From Occallatibacter riparius (lineage in GTDB: Bacteria > Acidobacteriota > Terriglobia > Terriglobales > Acidobacteriaceae), in assembly GCF_025264625.1 (NCBI RefSeq), contig NZ_CP093313.1:4092001-4156000 (forward strand): a stretch of DNA of 64,000 bases. Direction: 5' to 3'. Positions 1-10,800 of the stretch are shown in pieces. How positions within the stretch are numbered: position 1 is the stretch's first letter; every line of letters begins with the position of its first letter. The position numbers and the translations under genes are program-made. The notes below the pieces were generated by a model that saw only the letters and a program-made list of their open reading frames with translations, was not told the origin of the DNA and searched no databases.

Positions 1-1037
1 ACCATGTGGGCGAGTCCGGCGGCCATGGCTCCGGAAGCAGCCGCAGCGCTTCCACCGCCGGGGGTGGCGGTGGGCGCGGCGAGCTGCTCGATGAAGGGCT
101 CGACACCTGCGCGTAACCCGCCGACAGCTGTCTTGCCGGTCATGACCGACGCGAGCCGGTTTTCCAGGATCAGCGATGAGTCGAAGTTCTCGACCTGCAG
201 GAACCACTCCGCTGCTTGTTCTAGCGCGAGTTTCGGGATGAGGCCGACGATCTCGCTTGAAGTGGGCACGACGCCGTACCGCGCCGCTTCGCGTTTCACG
301 AATTCGAAGACGCGATGGATGGGCGTTTGCTCGAAGTCGGTGAGGTTCATCGACACCTGCGCTTGTCCGCGGACCAGGAAGCCGGCACCCTTCACGAACC
401 GCAGACCCCCCGTGGAGAAGCGCACGGCCTTCGCAATCTTCTTGGCGATATCAACGTCTGCGGTGTTGAGGAAGATGTTGTAGGCGACGAGAAATTTGCG
501 AGCACCCACGACAGTAGCGCCCGCGGTGGGGTGTACCAGGGGCTCGCCGAAGTCAGGCTTGCGCGCAGGGTTCGTGGCGATCTCGTCACGAATGCCTTCG
601 AACTGCCCGCGGCGAATGTTCTCGAGATTTTGGCGCTCGGGAGAGGCGGCCGCGGCTTCGTAGAGGTAGACGGGAATGCTGAAGCGCTTGGCGATCTCCG
701 CGCCAACGTGCTTCGCCATGGCGACGCAATCCTCGATTGTCACCCCTTCAATCGGGATGAACGGCACAACGTCGGCGGCGCCCATGCGGGGATGCGCCCC
801 CTGGTGCTGCGTAAGGTCGATGAGCTCAGCAGCTTTTCCGACGCCGCGGATGGCAGCCTCCTGGATAGCTTCGCGCTCGCCGACCAGTGTAATGACGCTG
901 CGGTTGTGATCGGCGTCCATCTCACGGTCGAGCAGATGCACGCCAGGAATCTTCATGGCTTCAATGATGGCGTCAACCTTGGCCTTGTCGCGGCCTTCGG
1001 AAAAATTGGGTACGCATTCAACAAGAGTGTTGGGCAC
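1..1037 (-). CDS. ftcD: Glutamate formimidoyltransferase / formimidoyl-THF cyclodeaminase (partial, runs off the left edge)
   Basis: Transfers the formimino group of N-formimino-glutamate to tetrahydrofolate, a late step of histidine breakdown. About 345 codons are present. The N-terminus carries the family motif LVECVPNFSEGRD, and the middle carries HQGAHPRMGAADVVPFIP, typical of the transferase domain. From about residue 312 the sequence FIEQLAAPTATPGGGS opens a cyclodeaminase domain, so this is the fused bifunctional form, cut by the window edge. No ATG lies in frame near the N-terminus; I chose a GTG at 1037, with another GTG at 1115 as alternative. It diverges from hutU, which supports a hut role. 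The function is well supported; the start is not. Confidence 0.9.
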   Translation of the reverse strand, partial: MPNTLVECVPNFSEGRDKAKVDAIIEAMKIPGVHLLDREMDADHNRSVITLVGEREAIQEAAIRGVGKAAELIDLTQHQGAHPRMGAADVVPFIPIEGVTIEDCVAMAKHVGAEIAKRFSIPVYLYEAAAASPERQNLENIRRGQFEGIRDEIATNPARKPDFGEPLVHPTAGATVVGARKFLVAYNIFLNTADVDIAKKIAKAVRFSTGGLRFVKGAGFLVRGQAQVSMNLTDFEQTPIHRVFEFVKREAARYGVVPTSSEIVGLIPKLALEQAAEWFLQVENFDSSLILENRLASVMTGKTAVGGLRAGVEPFIEQLAAPTATPGGGSAAAASGAMAAGLAHM

Positions 1038-1193
1038 GAGTTGAGGATAAAGCGGCGAGGGAGCGCGGGCAATCGGAGATGCCGTCCGGGAGTCCGGATC
1101 GAAAGAGAAATCCACGGTAGATGTAGATTCATGTGGTGGATTCGTCCTTAAAGCAGGAGAGCGGGACGCATATGATGGCGATGAGGGTTGATT

Positions 1194-2855
1194 ATGAGCG
1201 TGATGACAACGGCTCCGGTGATTCGCGCGCCGCGGGGCGGAAAGCTGAACTGCAAGGGATGGCAGCAGGAGGCGGCCTTGCGCTGCCTGATGAACAACCT
1301 CGATCCCGCAGTGGCGGAGCGGCCGAGCGACTTGGTGGTCTATGGCGGCATTGGCCGGGCGGCGCGCAACTGGGACTGCTATCACGCGATTGTGCGCGAG
1401 CTTCAGAGCCTGGGCAACGAAGAGACTCTGCTGGTGCAGAGCGGCAAGCCTGTCGCGGTGTTTCCCACGCACGATATGGCGCCGCGCGTGATCATCGCCA
1501 ACTCCAATCTCGTCGGCAAGTGGGCGAACTGGGAGCATTTCCACGAGCTCGACCGCAAGGGCCTGATGATGTACGGGCAGATGACCGCGGGAAGCTGGAT
1601 TTACATCGGTACGCAGGGCATTCTCCAGGGAACCTTCCAGACGTTCGCGTCCATGGCTGACCGGCACTTCGGCGGTTCGCTGAAGGGAAAGCTTGTCGTC
1701 ACCGGCGGCATGGGAGGCATGGGCGGCGCGCAGCCGCTGAGCGTAACGCTGAACGACGGCGTAGTCCTCTGCATCGAGGTGGACCCCACGCGGATCCAGC
1801 GTAGACTCGATACGCGCTACTGCGATGTGCTGGCGGAGACGCTCGATCAGGCGCTCGAATTGTGCGAAGCAGCCCGGCGCGAAGGCCGCGCGCTAAGCGT
1901 GGGCCTGGTGGGCAACTGCGCCGATGTGCTTCCGCAAATTGTCCGGCGGGGCGTCCAGGTAGATGCGGTCACCGACCAGACCAGCGCGCACGATCCGCTG
2001 AACGGATACGTGCCTCAGGGGTTCACGCTCGAGCAGGCCGCGGAACTCCGCAAAAGCGATCCGGAAGAATACGTGAGGCGGTCTACTGCATCCATGGTCG
2101 TGCACGTCAACGCGATGCTCGCCTTGCAGCGTGCAGGCGCGGTAGCGTTCGACTACGGCAACAACATTCGGCGGTTTGCGTTCGATGCAGGATGCGCGGA
2201 CGCCTTCGACATTCCGGGATTCGTGCCGGAGTACATTCGGCCGTTGTTCTGCGAGGGCGCTGGGCCGTTTCGCTGGGTAGCGCTGAGCGGCGACCCCAAG
2301 GACATTGACCGCACCGACGAACTAGCCCTAGAGCTTTTCCCCGACAACGAAATTCTCAACCGCTGGCTGCGTTTGGCGCGCGGACGATTTGCGTTCCAAG
2401 GACTGCCGGCGCGCATCTGCTGGCTCGGCTATGGCGACCGCGCAAAGATGGGCGAGGCAATGAACGACCTTGTCCGCAAAGGCGAGCTCTCGGCGCCAGT
2501 CGCCATCGGTCGCGATCATCTCGACACCGGCTCCGTCGCGAGCCCCTACCGCGAAACCGAGAAGATGCTCGACGGTTCAGACGCAGTCGCCGACTGGCCC
2601 ATCCTCAACGCCCTCCTCAACACAGCCTCTAGCGCATCCTGGGTGAGCTTCCATCACGGCGGCGGTGTGGGCATGGGCTACTCGCTCCACGCGGGCCAGG
2701 TGACGGTGGCCGATGGAAGCGAGAATGCCTCCCGGCGGATTGCGCGCGTGCTGAATAATGATCCGGGAATCGGCGTCGCCCGCCATGTGGATGCGGGTTA
2801 CGACATCGCGAAGAAGACTGCGCGGGAGAAAGGTATTCGGATTCCAATGGAATAG
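1194..2855 (+). CDS. hutU: Urocanate hydratase
   Basis: Converts urocanate to 4-imidazolone-5-propionate in the cytosol using NAD+ as electrophile; second step of histidine degradation. The 553-residue length fits the family. The glycine-rich NAD site GGMGGMGGAQP lies near residue 171, and the active-site cysteine motif LPARICWLGYGDR near residue 409. The start is the ATG at 1194, preceded by GAGGG about seven bases upstream; a TTG two codons earlier is less likely. hutI follows 42 bases downstream in the same direction, so the two are probably cotranscribed. Histidase (hutH) is not in the window. Confidence 0.96.
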   Translation: MSVMTTAPVIRAPRGGKLNCKGWQQEAALRCLMNNLDPAVAERPSDLVVYGGIGRAARNWDCYHAIVRELQSLGNEETLLVQSGKPVAVFPTHDMAPRVIIANSNLVGKWANWEHFHELDRKGLMMYGQMTAGSWIYIGTQGILQGTFQTFASMADRHFGGSLKGKLVVTGGMGGMGGAQPLSVTLNDGVVLCIEVDPTRIQRRLDTRYCDVLAETLDQALELCEAARREGRALSVGLVGNCADVLPQIVRRGVQVDAVTDQTSAHDPLNGYVPQGFTLEQAAELRKSDPEEYVRRSTASMVVHVNAMLALQRAGAVAFDYGNNIRRFAFDAGCADAFDIPGFVPEYIRPLFCEGAGPFRWVALSGDPKDIDRTDELALELFPDNEILNRWLRLARGRFAFQGLPARICWLGYGDRAKMGEAMNDLVRKGELSAPVAIGRDHLDTGSVASPYRETEKMLDGSDAVADWPILNALLNTASSASWVSFHHGGGVGMGYSLHAGQVTVADGSENASRRIARVLNNDPGIGVARHVDAGYDIAKKTAREKGIRIPME

Positions 2856-2897
2856 GCGCATGGACGAAGCGATCGAAGGGAAGAGGGCTCTGCGGCA

Positions 2898-4139
2898 GTG
2901 ATCAAGGCGATCGTCAATATCGGGCAGTTGGTCACACTGGCGGGGCCGGCACGGCCACGCGTGGGCGCGGAGTTGCACGAGGTCGGCATCCGCGAGAATG
3001 CGGCCCTACTGCTTGAGCATGGCCGCATTGCTGCGGTCGGATCCTCTGACGAAATCCGGTCCAAAGTGCCGCTTCATGAAGTGCTCGACGCCCAAGGTCG
3101 CTGCGTCACTCCAGGCTTTGTCGATGCGCATACGCACTTGGTCTTCGCCGGCAATCGCGCAGATGAGTACGAGAAGCGAATCGCAGGCGCGACCTACCAG
3201 GAGATCGCCGCAGCCGGCGGCGGCATTCTGCGCACCGTGCGGCTAACGCGCGAGGCGAGCGAGGATGAGTTGCTGGCGTCCACGCGTCGCCATCGCGACT
3301 GGATGCTCCGCGGCGGCACCACGACCATCGAGGCGAAGTCGGGCTACGGCCTCGACCACGACACAGAGCTGAAGATGCTGCGCGTGATTGCGCGGCTGAA
3401 TGAGGAAGGCCCGGCTCATCTCATCCCAACTCTTCTCTCTGCGCACACCGTTCCTCCCGAGTTCATCGACCGCCGCGCTGAGTACATCCGCTGGGTCGCA
3501 GAGGACCTGATTCCCAAAGTGGCAGCCGCTGGCCTGGCCCGCTACTGCGACGCCTTCTGCGACGACCACGCCTTCACAGTAGATGAGACGCGCGTAGTGC
3601 TGGAGTCCGCAAAACGACATGGGCTGGGTCTGCGGATTCATGCCGAGCAGTTCCGGCCCGGCACAGGTGCTGCGCTCGCCGCCGAGCTGGGTGCGGCCAC
3701 GGCGGATCATCTCGAAACCGTAATGGATGAGACGCTGGCACAATTGCGCCAGGCAGGCGTGCAGCCCGTACTGTTGCCTGGCTCCGTCTTCGCGCTGAGC
3801 CGTACGCAGTACCCGCCGGCGCGCAAGATGGTGGAGGCCGGGCTTGCGATTGTGCTGGCAACGGACTTCAACCCAGGATCATCGCCGGTTCCCTCGATGC
3901 CATTCATGCTTTCACTGGCGTGCTTGCAGATGCGGCTCACACCGGCAGAGGCGCTGACCGCCGCAACGATCAATGCAGCCCACACCCTGGGCCTCGGCGC
4001 AGAGATCGGCTCGCTCGAGAAGGGTAAGCGCGCTGATTTCCTGATCCACGAATTTACTGATTATCGTGAGCTAGCGTATTTCATCGCGGCTCCGGCACGG
4101 CCGCGGGTGTTCATCGGAGGCGCTGAAGTCGCGACTTAA
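2898..4139 (+). CDS. hutI: Imidazolonepropionase
   Basis: Metal-dependent amidohydrolase that opens the imidazolone ring to give N-formimino-L-glutamate, the substrate of the divergently encoded FtcD. It has 413 residues. The metal-binding pair is in VDAHTHLVFAGNR (His78, His80), with a later HAEQF histidine motif and the ATDFNPGSSP catalytic/metal aspartate motif. The start codon is GTG. The stop codon abuts the stop codon of the convergent permease with no base between them. Family assignment is secure. Confidence 0.95.
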   Translation: MIKAIVNIGQLVTLAGPARPRVGAELHEVGIRENAALLLEHGRIAAVGSSDEIRSKVPLHEVLDAQGRCVTPGFVDAHTHLVFAGNRADEYEKRIAGATYQEIAAAGGGILRTVRLTREASEDELLASTRRHRDWMLRGGTTTIEAKSGYGLDHDTELKMLRVIARLNEEGPAHLIPTLLSAHTVPPEFIDRRAEYIRWVAEDLIPKVAAAGLARYCDAFCDDHAFTVDETRVVLESAKRHGLGLRIHAEQFRPGTGAALAAELGAATADHLETVMDETLAQLRQAGVQPVLLPGSVFALSRTQYPPARKMVEAGLAIVLATDFNPGSSPVPSMPFMLSLACLQMRLTPAEALTAATINAAHTLGLGAEIGSLEKGKRADFLIHEFTDYRELAYFIAAPARPRVFIGGAEVAT

Positions 4140-5561
4140 TCAGCCCTTCACCGCAATGTCTTGCAACGCGCGGCGCATGCGCATGCGCCCTATCAAAAAG
4201 ATCAACACGCCCGCTCCGATGAGGATGCCGCTGCCTCCTACGACCTTCAGCACCGCGAGCGGCTTGTTGGGCTCGTCGGCGGAGGGGATCACCGAGAGCA
4301 CGATGGTTGCGCTGGTGCTGATGATGCCGATGATGGCGAGCATGATCGCAACGGGCTTGCCACCAGGTACTCGGCGCACCTCTGGCCCTGCAGGGCGCGA
4401 TTGCAGGCGGATCATCGCGCCGAACAGCATTAGATAGGGAATGAAGTAGGCGATGATCGCCATGCTGACCAAGACGTCGTATGCACCGCGTACAGTGGTG
4501 CCGGCCTGGCTGGCGAGAGCCACGATAACTCCTGCGAGCCCATAAAGCCCAATGGCGACGTAGGGCGTGCGGTATCGCGTGTGGACCTTTCCGAACGCGG
4601 GCGGAAGGTAGTGATCGATTCCTGCGACGAAGGGCAGGCGCGATGTTGACGAGAGATACGCCGCCGCACCGCCGACCGAATTCAGTCCTACGAGCAATGC
4701 GACGGGCGCGATGAGCCACTCGACATGTAGGCGCGAGCTAAGCAGCGCCACCCCATTGATGAATCCGTCAGGCCCGGCCACGGCGGAGCTGGGCAGTGCA
4801 ATCAGCAGGGCCGTAGTTCCACCGATGTAGCCGAGTGCGAGCACGCCGCCGCCCAGCAGAATGGCCCAGGGGATGATCCGCCGCGGGTTTTCGATCTCAT
4901 CGCCCATGGCGGACCCGGCCTCCACTCCGCCAAATGCGAAGAAGACGCTCGACCAGAAGACGGCATTGCCCAAAGTGAAATGCGGCGTGAGACTTGCCAT
5001 ACTGAATTGATTCGCTGAACCAAAACGGAAGTACGCAATCACGGCGAGCGAAACCAATGCGATCAATGGCAGTACCGCCCCAATGGCGCATAGGTTGTTG
5101 AGCCATTTGCCCAGGTTCAGGCCGCGAATGTTAATGAACGTGATGATGCCCAGCCACGCGACCGAAAAGCTGATGAAGTAGAGCGGGTCGGTAGCGAGGC
5201 TGCGCGCGCCGCCCCCGAAAGCGAAGAGTGTGGAGGCTGCACCAAAATAGAGCACGCCCGGAAAGTAAGGCAGGTTGCTCATCAGGTACGTCCACGCGGA
5301 GATGAACCCCGATGCGTCGCCGAAGGCCTCTCGCGTCCAGATGTACAGGCCGCCCTCCTCTGGAAAGCGCGAGGACAGTTCCATCACGCTTGCAGCCAGC
5401 GGAACGAAGAAGCAGAAAAGCGCCGCGATCCAGACGAGCAGAATACTGGGGCCGGCCGCCGCGGCCATCGCCGTCCAGCGGACGCTGAGTCCGCTGACCA
5501 CGTAAAACAGGAAGAGATCGCGAAATCGGATGGTGCGTTTGAGCGCGGGAACAGCGGCCAT
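4140..5561 (-). CDS. APC-family amino acid permease
   Basis: A 473-residue inner-membrane protein with about twelve hydrophobic segments. Near the N-terminus it has the APC-superfamily layout (RDLFLFYVVSGLS, then EEGGLYIWTREAFGD) typical of amino acid/polyamine antiporters. The substrate cannot be read from sequence. Its position converging on hutI makes import of histidine, urocanate or glutamate reasonable, but that is inference. It is transcribed away from usp, and its stop codon touches that of hutI. Confidence 0.88.
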   Translation of the reverse strand: MAAVPALKRTIRFRDLFLFYVVSGLSVRWTAMAAAAGPSILLVWIAALFCFFVPLAASVMELSSRFPEEGGLYIWTREAFGDASGFISAWTYLMSNLPYFPGVLYFGAASTLFAFGGGARSLATDPLYFISFSVAWLGIITFINIRGLNLGKWLNNLCAIGAVLPLIALVSLAVIAYFRFGSANQFSMASLTPHFTLGNAVFWSSVFFAFGGVEAGSAMGDEIENPRRIIPWAILLGGGVLALGYIGGTTALLIALPSSAVAGPDGFINGVALLSSRLHVEWLIAPVALLVGLNSVGGAAAYLSSTSRLPFVAGIDHYLPPAFGKVHTRYRTPYVAIGLYGLAGVIVALASQAGTTVRGAYDVLVSMAIIAYFIPYLMLFGAMIRLQSRPAGPEVRRVPGGKPVAIMLAIIGIISTSATIVLSVIPSADEPNKPLAVLKVVGGSGILIGAGVLIFLIGRMRMRRALQDIAVKG

Positions 5562-5822
5562 TTAGGGCGGAGCATAACAGACCACCTGCGCTGCGGCCAA
5601 TCGCGTCTTCGGCCCGTTCTACACTTGGTCAAAATCTTCTGATTGGCCATTGCGGCGGTTCCGGGCGTTAGCGCCGACGACTGATCCCCGGGATGTGTAG
5701 TCGCTCCGCAGTGCGTCGGCAAACGGCGTGTCGCAGGTCACGGACCCGACCCGGTGGGAGGGCGATATCATCGTGTGCGAACAATCTGCGGCCTGCGCGG
5801 CCGCCCCTAAAAGGAGAACTCA

Positions 5823-6335
5823 ATGGCCCCATCGCAGGCAGCAAGCGTGATTCCTGGCAAAATTCTTGTTCCGATCGACTTCAGCCCCTCATCGCACCAG
5901 GCGCTCGAAGCCGCTACCGAGCTTGCCGAGAAGTTCGGCTCGAAGCTCTATCTTCTGCATGTTGTCCCCGAATACCCGGGTTACGCGCTGCCGGAGAGTG
6001 TTTCGCAGCAGTCGATCATCAGCGACGGCAAGCAGAAGGCCGAGGAGCATTTTGAGGTCTCCATGGCGGGATTGAAAACCAAGGGCGTCCAGGCTACTTC
6101 GCATGTTGAGGTAGGAAGTGACGTGGCCGGAAGCATCCTGGATGCGATCGACCGCGAGAACGCCGATCTGGTGGTGCTCACTACGCACGGCCATTCGGGC
6201 TGGTATCCGCAGGTATTCGGATCGGTGGCGGAGAAGCTGGTGAAGCTCGCGACTGTCCCAGTGTTTCTGCTGCGCAGCCCTAAGCCGGAGAGTTCGGCCA
6301 AGGTTACCTACAGCGGCATGATGGAGTGGTGGTAA
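5823..6335 (+). CDS. Universal stress protein (UspA family)
   Basis: A 170-residue cytosolic protein with one Usp domain. The N-terminal strand (KILVPIDFSPSSHQALEAA) and the C-terminal ATP-binding loop (THGHSGWYPQVFGSVAEKL, a G-2x-G-9x-G-S/T-like pattern) are both visible, suggesting an ATP-binding stress protein. A clear AAAAGGAG site lies about six bases before the ATG. It stands alone and converges on gltD across a strong bidirectional hairpin. Its partner and condition of expression are unknown. Confidence 0.92.
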   Translation: MAPSQAASVIPGKILVPIDFSPSSHQALEAATELAEKFGSKLYLLHVVPEYPGYALPESVSQQSIISDGKQKAEEHFEVSMAGLKTKGVQATSHVEVGSDVAGSILDAIDRENADLVVLTTHGHSGWYPQVFGSVAEKLVKLATVPVFLLRSPKPESSAKVTYSGMMEWW

Positions 6336-6356
6336 AGCAGGGAACAGGCATCAGAA
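6336..6356. repeat. Degenerate heptamer tandem tract after usp stop
   Basis: Directly after the usp stop codon lie three seven-base units sharing the pattern NNCAGNN (agcaggg, aacaggc, atcagaa). Alone this would be weak, but it matches the 7-bp period seen in stronger intergenic arrays elsewhere in the window. Confidence 0.4.
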
Positions 6357-6359
6357 ATA

Positions 6360-6397
6360 ACGGCCCGGGGATCGCAAGATCACCGGGCCGTTTCTTT
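6360..6397. terminator. Bidirectional intrinsic terminator between usp and gltD
   Basis: A perfect 9-bp stem (acggcccgg / ccgggccgt) surrounds an inner GATC-GCAA-GATC stem-loop, followed by tttcttt on the plus strand. It serves usp and may also end gltBD transcription from the other side. Confidence 0.8.
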
Positions 6398-6408
6398 GGA
6401 AACGCGGT

Positions 6409-7851
6409 CTACGCGTGCAAGCGATGCCGGAGGAGGGCAGGTTCCGCGGTCTCGGCCAGGTATTTGTCGACAGCTTCGGCGGCCTTGCGGCCTTCCGAGA
6501 TGGCCCAGACGACGAGCGACTGTCCGCGGCGCATGTCCCCGGCGGCAAAGATGCCTTCAACCGACGACTGGTAGTCCGTGGTAGCCACGTTACCGCGTGC
6601 GTCAAGCGCAAGACCGAGTTGCTCGATCATGCCGTTGCGCACCGGCCCCAGGAAGCCCATGGCCAGCAGCACCAGGTCCACATCCTGCGTGAACTCAGAT
6701 CCCGCAGTGGCTTCGAACTTCGGCGGCGGACCCACACGGCACGCGTGCACCTGCTTCACGTTGCCGTTTTCGTCGCCGGTGAAGTGAAGCGAGTTGATGG
6801 CCCAGTCGCGAATGCCGCCTTCTTCGTGCGCGCTTTCCGTGCGCAACTGCAGCGGCCAAAGCGGCCACGGCGTTGAACCAGCACGCGACGCAGGCGGCTT
6901 GGGCATGATCTCCCACTGATGCACGGAGAGAGCGCCTTGGCGGTGGCTCGTGCCCAGGCAGTCCGCGCCCGTGTCGCCGCCGCCGATGATCAGCACGCGC
7001 TTGCCCTTGGCGCTGATCGCGATGCTGTCGGGGACGGTGTCGCCCTCGTTCCGGCGATTCTGCTGCGGCAGGAACTCCATGGCGAAGTGAATGCCCTTGA
7101 GCTCACGGCCCTCAATCTTCAGGTCGCGCGGCTGCTCGGCGCCGCCGCACAGCAGGATAGCGTCGTAATGCTCGGTCAGCGTTTCGACTGGGATGTTTAC
7201 ACCGACATGCGCATTGGTCAGGAACGTCACGCCCTCGGCCTTCATCTGTGCGATGCGGCGATCGATGACGTGCTTCTCGAGCTTGAAGTTGGGAATGCCG
7301 TAACGCAGCAGACCCCCGATGCGGTCATTCTTTTCGTAGACGGTGACGGAGTGGCCGGCGCGCCGAAGTTGCTGTGCGGCGGCAAGACCAGCGGGGCCGC
7401 TGCCGACGACAGCGACGCGCTTGCCGGTGTTGTGCTCAGGCGGTTCGGGGCGGATGAAGCCTTCATCCCACGCGCGCTCCACGATGCTCTTCTCGATGAG
7501 CTTGATGGAGACGGGCGGCTCGGTGATGCCGAGGACGCAGGCCGCCTCGCACGGAGCAGGGCAGATGCGGCCCGTGAACTCAGGAAAGTTGTTAGTCGCG
7601 TGCAGACGGCGGATAGCGGCTTCCCAGCGATTGTTGTAAACAAGGTCATTCCAGTCGGGAATGATGTTGTTCACGGGGCAGCCGGTATGGCAGAAGGGTA
7701 CGCCGCAATCCATGCAGCGAGCGGCCTGGTCCCGCTGCTTTTCTTCAGGGAACGGATTGTAGATTTCGAACCAGTCCTTGATGCGCTCCTCAGGTGCGCG
7801 GCGCGTTGGCTGTTCGCGTTCAATTTCAAGAAAGCCGGTAACTTTACCCAT
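6409..7851 (-). CDS. gltD: Glutamate synthase (NADPH) small subunit
   Basis: Flavoprotein subunit that feeds NADPH electrons to GltB for glutamate synthesis from glutamine and 2-oxoglutarate. About 480 residues. The N-terminal cysteines ARCMDCGVPFCHTGCP and GRICPAPCEAACVLG bind the 4Fe-4S clusters. FAD (VVGSGPAGLAAAQQL) and NAD(P)H (VLIIGGGDTGADCLG) dinucleotide folds follow. The start MGKVTGFLEIERE at 7851 overlaps the gltB stop by eight bases, which implies translational coupling. An upstream in-frame start would add 14 residues lying within gltB. Confidence 0.96.
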   Translation of the reverse strand: MGKVTGFLEIEREQPTRRAPEERIKDWFEIYNPFPEEKQRDQAARCMDCGVPFCHTGCPVNNIIPDWNDLVYNNRWEAAIRRLHATNNFPEFTGRICPAPCEAACVLGITEPPVSIKLIEKSIVERAWDEGFIRPEPPEHNTGKRVAVVGSGPAGLAAAQQLRRAGHSVTVYEKNDRIGGLLRYGIPNFKLEKHVIDRRIAQMKAEGVTFLTNAHVGVNIPVETLTEHYDAILLCGGAEQPRDLKIEGRELKGIHFAMEFLPQQNRRNEGDTVPDSIAISAKGKRVLIIGGGDTGADCLGTSHRQGALSVHQWEIMPKPPASRAGSTPWPLWPLQLRTESAHEEGGIRDWAINSLHFTGDENGNVKQVHACRVGPPPKFEATAGSEFTQDVDLVLLAMGFLGPVRNGMIEQLGLALDARGNVATTDYQSSVEGIFAAGDMRRGQSLVVWAISEGRKAAEAVDKYLAETAEPALLRHRLHA

Positions 7852-10800
7852 GGTGTACCTCTGCCTTTTCCAGGCGGGGCACGCCCAGAACACGCTTGTA
7901 TTCGTGCGGGAAGACCTTGATGAAGCTGCCTTGCGCCTTTTCGAAGTTATCCAGAATCCACGCGGCGCGCGGGCTCCCGGTCAGGTCGCGATGGCGCTCG
8001 AGCAATCCGCGAACGAGAACGATGTCGTCCGGGTTCGCCAAGGGCTCGAGATCGACGCTCGCCTGGTTGCAGCGGCGTGTGGCGAAGTCGCCGGCATCGT
8101 CGTAGACATAAGCGATGCCGCCGCTCATGCCGGCTGCGAAGTTGCGGCCCGTTGAACCGATAACGAGCACCGTGCCGTTCGTCATGTACTCGCAGCCGTG
8201 ATCGCCAACACCTTCAACAACCGCCGTGGCGCCGGAGTTACGAACTGCGAAGCGCTCGCCGGCGATGCCATTGAGGAAGACTTCGCCGCTGGTGGCGCCG
8301 TACAGAACCACGTTGCCGACCAGGATGCTTTCTTCAGGAAGGAAGCTCGACGTGCGGGGCGGATAGGCGATGATGCGGCCGCCGCTCAATCCCTTGCCGA
8401 GATAATCGTTCGAATCGCCTTCGAGCTCGAGCGTCACGCCGGAAGGAACGAATGCGCCAAAGCTCTGACCCGCCGAGCCGTGGAACTTGAAGTGGATGGT
8501 CTCGTCGGGCAGGCCTTCGGAGCCGTAGCGGCGTGCGATTTCCCCACCCAGCATTGCGCCCACCGTGCGGTGAATGTTGCGAATGCTGAAGCTATGCTTG
8601 ACCAGCTTCTTCGACTTGAGCGCAGGCGCGGCTTTCTCGATCAACGCGTGATCCAGCGCCTGGTCGAGGCCGTGATCCTGCTTCTTCACGCAGCGGCGCG
8701 CCACGCGCGAGGGAAGTTCCGGCAGGTAGAGGATCGCCGAAAGGTCGATGCCCTTGGCCTTCCAATGCGCCTCGGCGAGAACGCTGTCGAGCTTGTCGAC
8801 CCGGCCCACCATCTCGTCGAAGGTGCGGAAGCCGAGCTTCGCCATGTGCTCGCGCACCTGCTCGGCGATGAAGAAGAAGAAGTTGATGACGTGCTCAGGC
8901 TGGCCAGTGAACTTCGCGCGAAGCACCGGATCCTGCGTTGCGATGCCGACTGAACACGTGTTCAGGTGGCACTTGCGCATCATGATGCAGCCCATCGTGA
9001 TGAGAGGCGTTGTGGCAAAGCCGAACTCCTCCGCGCCAAGCAGCGCGGCGATCGTGACGTCGCGACCGGTCTGCAGCTTGCCGTCCGTCTGTACGCGGAT
9101 GCGCGAGCGCAGATCGTTCAGCAACAGTACCTGCTGAGTCTCGGCAAGGCCGAGCTCCCACGGAAGACCAGCGTGCCGAATCGAGCTGAGCGGCGAAGCG
9201 CCGGTGCCGCCCGAGTCGCCCGAGATCAGCACCACGTCGGCGTGCGCCTTCGAAACGCCCGCGGCCACTGTACCCACTCCCACTTCGGAGACGAGCTTCA
9301 CGGCGATCCGCGACTGCGGATTGACGTTCTTAAGGTCGTAGATCAACTGCGCCAAATCTTCAATCGAATAGATGTCGTGATGCGGCGGCGGCGAGATGAG
9401 CCCCACGCCGGGGATCGAGTGCCGCGTCTTCGCGATCACTTCATCCACCTTGTGGCCCGGCAGCTGTCCGCCTTCGCCGGGCTTCGCACCCTGCGCCATC
9501 TTGATCTGCAACTCGTCCGCGTTGACCAGGTAGTTCGTCGTCACACCGAAGCGTCCGCTGGCAATCTGCTTCACTGCGCTGCGACGCGAGTCGCCGTTCG
9601 CATCGGGCTTGAAGCGGGCTTCGTCTTCGCCGCCCTCACCGGTGTTTGACATGCCGCCGATGCGGTTCATCGCGATAGCCAGCGTCTCGTGCGCCTCCTT
9701 GCTGATGGAGCCGTACGACATGGCGCCGGTCACGAAGCGCTTCACGATCTCCTTGGCCGGCTCCACTTCTTCGATCGCAATCGGGTGCTCGGCGTACTTC
9801 AACTGCAGCAGGCCGCGTAGCGTACAGAGCGTGCGGTTCTGCCCGTCGATGAGATCCGTGTACTCCTGGAACGTAGCGGGGTTGTTGGCCCGCACAGCAT
9901 GCTGCAGCTTGCTGATGGTCAGGGGATTCAGCAGGTGATACTCGCCGTTGACGCGATATTGATACTGTCCGCCGACCACCAGCTCAGTCTCGGAATCCGT
10001 GAGCGGCTGGAAGGCGAACGAGTGCTTCATCTGCGCCTCGCGCGCCAGCACGTCGAGTCCGACGCCCTCAATGCGCGAAGCCGTTCCGGAGAAGTAGGCA
10101 TCGACCAGCGCTTTATTTAGGCCGACTGCTTCGAATACCTGCGCGCCGCGATAGCTCTGCAGCGTGCTGATGCCCATCTTTGAGAAGGTCTTCAACAGGC
10201 CCTTGTTGATGCCCTTGACGAAGTTCTTCTCGGCCTGGTTGCCTGTCACGTTGTGCGGCAGCAGCCCGCGACGCTTGAGGTCGTGCAGTGTCTCGATGGC
10301 AAGATACGGATTGATCGCGCTCGCGCCGTAGCCGATGAGTAGTGCGAAGTGCATCACCTCGCGCGGCTCGCCGCTCTCAATGATGAGCGCGACCTGGGTG
10401 CGGGTCTTCTCGCGGACAAGCCGATTGTGCACGGCCGCCATCGCAAGCAGCGAAGGAATCGGTGCGTAGGTCGAGTCCACGCCGCGATCAGAGATGATCA
10501 GCAGCGTGTATCCCGAAGAGACCGCATGGGATGCGCGGCTGGCGAGATCGTCAAGCGCCTGCTTCAAGCCCTTCTCGCCATCTTCGGCGCGGAACAGCGC
10601 AGGCAGTGTGGTCGCGAGCAAGTCGCCGGAAGACACCCGGCGCAGCTTTTCCAGGTCGCGATTCGTCAGAATCGGATGCGGCAACTTCAGCGTGTGGCAG
10701 TTCTCCGGCGTCTCTTCCAGAATGTTGCGCTCGGTGCCGATGTAGCTGATGAGCGACATCACCAGCTCTTCGCGGATGGGATCGATCGGCGGGTTCGTGA

